Shown one piece after another: positions 62,773 to 64,000 of a stretch of 64,000 bases of DNA. Source of the DNA: Embiotoca jacksoni (taxonomy: Eukaryota > Chordata > Actinopteri > Embiotocidae). A program made the position numbers and the translations under genes. The stretch spans positions 2,237,501 through 2,301,500 of the forward strand of contig JAKOON010000008.1 in the NCBI GenBank assembly GCA_022577435.1, in the 5' to 3' direction. The notes beneath the pieces were generated by a model. That model was not told the DNA's origin and did not search any database. It saw only the letters and a program-made list of their open reading frames with translations. Positions within the stretch are counted from its first letter, which is position 1. Every line of letters begins with the position of its first letter.

Positions 62773-63195
62773 GCAACTTAAAAACAAACTTTGTGACTCA
62801 GCGGGTCGTCTGGTTCCACGAGGAACCCCCACGGTATCACAGGCCTGCTACATTGTCATATCATATAGTAATATATGTTCTGTTGAAGCTACTCAACACA
62901 CTTCAGTCTGATATTTTTCTCATATGATACCAGCTTCATATTAAAGGGACTGTCAGTCTCTGCATCATGTCCAGAGGCTCTCCAGGTAACGGTGAAGAGA
63001 TTTGTCTGCCACTTGTCTGTCAGAGGCGCCTGAGTGGTTGTCAATGCAACAGTGAAAGTGAAATATTAATAACACACCAACTGGTTCTACCAGCAAATTG
63101 GAGATTCTGTTACTGCAAGTTTACCAATGTAAGCGGGAGAGAATATTACATTGCCAGTTTGGTCTTTGGTCATTGTTTGTCACGCATTAACATTT

Positions 63196-63214
63196 AAAAA
63201 AAAAAAAAAAAAAA
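63196..63214 (+). repeat. Poly(A) run of 19 bases
   Basis: Uninterrupted A19. No retroposon body is recognised immediately upstream. Confidence 0.85.
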
Positions 63215-63316
63215 TCGGCACTTAAAATCTTGTAAATCTTTTTGTCACAGAAATCACTTCTTTACATTTTTGTTTGAAACCATTTTTGGATTGTGTCAAG
63301 TGTGTTAATTATTCCT

Positions 63317-63850
63317 TCAGAACCTGAAAGAGATAGTGAGCTCCTCGGAAAATGCCGAGTGAAGATAAGAGCACCAGCACGAGGGGGATATGTATTGTTT
63401 CAAGGCAAGTAGAGAGGAGAGGAGAAAAGAGGAGAGGAGAGGCGAGGGGATGTAGATATGATTCTGACGGGGGTGGAGAGAACGTGAAGTTTTTCTTGAG
63501 GAGATGAATTTGCAGCTCTGCTCCTGAAGAGTAAGAATTACCTCTGCTGTCCTGGCTGGAGTGGGAAGGTCATTCCAGCGCTGGAGATCCAGGAGGGATA
63601 GAAGTTGAAAGTGGAGCAATGACTGGGTAGCCGCAGGGGGAGGGGAGCTACACAGGCAGTGGTAGAACTGGCGTGGGGGGCCGGTGGTCTGGAGGTAGAA
63701 GGGAGTGGTTCCTGCCCGGCGCACCAGCAGCAGGGCCTCACATGCAGTATGAGCTGTCAGATGTACCGAGCGGAAAGGGTGCAGAAAGGGACCTGACACG
63801 AGAGAATTTTGCCAGGTTGAAGAAAACGTGGGCTGAAGTATTGTGAACAA
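63317..63850 (-). pseudogene. Open frame of 177 codons, probably repeat-derived
   Basis: The - strand frame contains QPTFSSTWQNSLVSGPF, HTACEALLLVRRAGTTPF, and LLSLLDLQRWNDLPTPARTAE. The last string has the 'RWN-x-LP-x-x-x-R-x-A' pattern often seen near the C-terminus of reverse-transcriptase-like ORFs of fish LINEs. I find no catalytic motif. The C-terminal third is low-complexity (Ser/Leu-rich, over a GA-rich repeat at 63405-63450). I read it as a remnant of an interspersed repeat, not a host gene, but the length without a stop is notable. Confidence 0.35.
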
Positions 63851-64000
63851 GCTAAAGGGGTGAGAAGACCTTAGCCAAAACCAATTTCTCTTTCAGAGCG
63901 GCTTACAATGGGTTTCCTTACAGCTCAGGCTCATGCAATTTTGTGAAACACAGCCTCATGAGACATGGGTTCCTCTGTCGCTGTGAAACTAAAACTGAAA

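Larger units (their letters stand above)
61471..62841 (+). mobile_element. Ty3/gypsy-type LTR retrotransposon remnant (internally deleted)
   Basis: The remnant holds, in order, an integrase C-terminal part, a reverse-transcriptase fragment, an RNase H fragment and one LTR at its 3' end. The integrase part precedes the reverse transcriptase, the order described for the Gmr1-like branch of Ty3/gypsy elements in deuterostomes. Gag, protease and the integrase core are missing, and two deletions inside the pol region put the pieces in different frames. No 5' LTR is present. The 5' edge at about 61471 abuts unrelated sequence. The copy cannot be functional. Confidence 0.85.
62531..62841 (+). repeat. 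3' LTR of the Ty3/gypsy remnant
   Basis: A purine-rich stretch (GGACGGTGGGGGTA, 62517-62530) is followed by TGTGGTGGCGGGG, the likely LTR start. The LTR has a TATA box (TATATAAG, 62655-62662) and a poly(A) signal (AATAAA, 62767-62772), and it ends GGTATCACA. The TGTG...CACA ends fit an LTR of about 311 bases. A later CA at 62851 is an alternative end. Confidence 0.7.

Overview
The window looks like teleost fish nuclear DNA. It holds vertebrate-type exons with GT-AG introns, abundant (CA)n/(GT)n microsatellites, and several interspersed repeats of kinds common in ray-finned fish. No prokaryotic gene structure, rRNA, free-standing tRNA or CRISPR array is visible.

Region 1 (1 to about 14.4 kb) is the 3' half of one protein-coding gene on the + strand. 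I identify it as cdh8, a type II classical cadherin. Five coding exons are supported: 3607-3743, 6941-7062, 7794-7911, 11850-12101 and 12280-12773. They join in frame into 373 complete codons plus the tail of one split codon. The product runs from the second half of ectodomain repeat EC4 through EC5, the transmembrane helix, the p120-binding juxtamembrane region and the beta-catenin-binding tail. Earlier exons must lie upstream of base 1. A 3' UTR follows, with a consensus poly(A) signal at 14117.

Region 2 (about 14.4 to 61.1 kb) is a gene-poor tract in which I recognise no functional gene. It contains microsatellites, homopolymer runs and decayed transposable elements. These include a Tc1-like DNA transposon (about 47.4-48.56 kb, transposase on the - strand), a MADF-domain fragment (32.5 kb) and two head-to-head tRNA-derived SINE-like repeats (50.9-51.36 kb). 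Several repeat families are present as two or three copies each. A few homeodomain-motif-rich segments could be regulatory, but single-sequence reading cannot prove this.

Region 3 (61.1 to 64 kb) is a transposon graveyard. It has the 3' coding end of a non-LTR element, then an internally deleted Ty3/gypsy-type remnant with integrase, reverse transcriptase and RNase H fragments in that order, ending in one LTR. A - strand open frame, probably repeat-derived, follows.

I found no convincing new biological system. The most useful second looks are the (CTAT)n array abutting a cdh8 splice acceptor, the domain order of the Ty3/gypsy remnant, the inverted (GT)n/(AC)n pair at 45.3-45.6 kb, and the repeat families recovered here by self-comparison.
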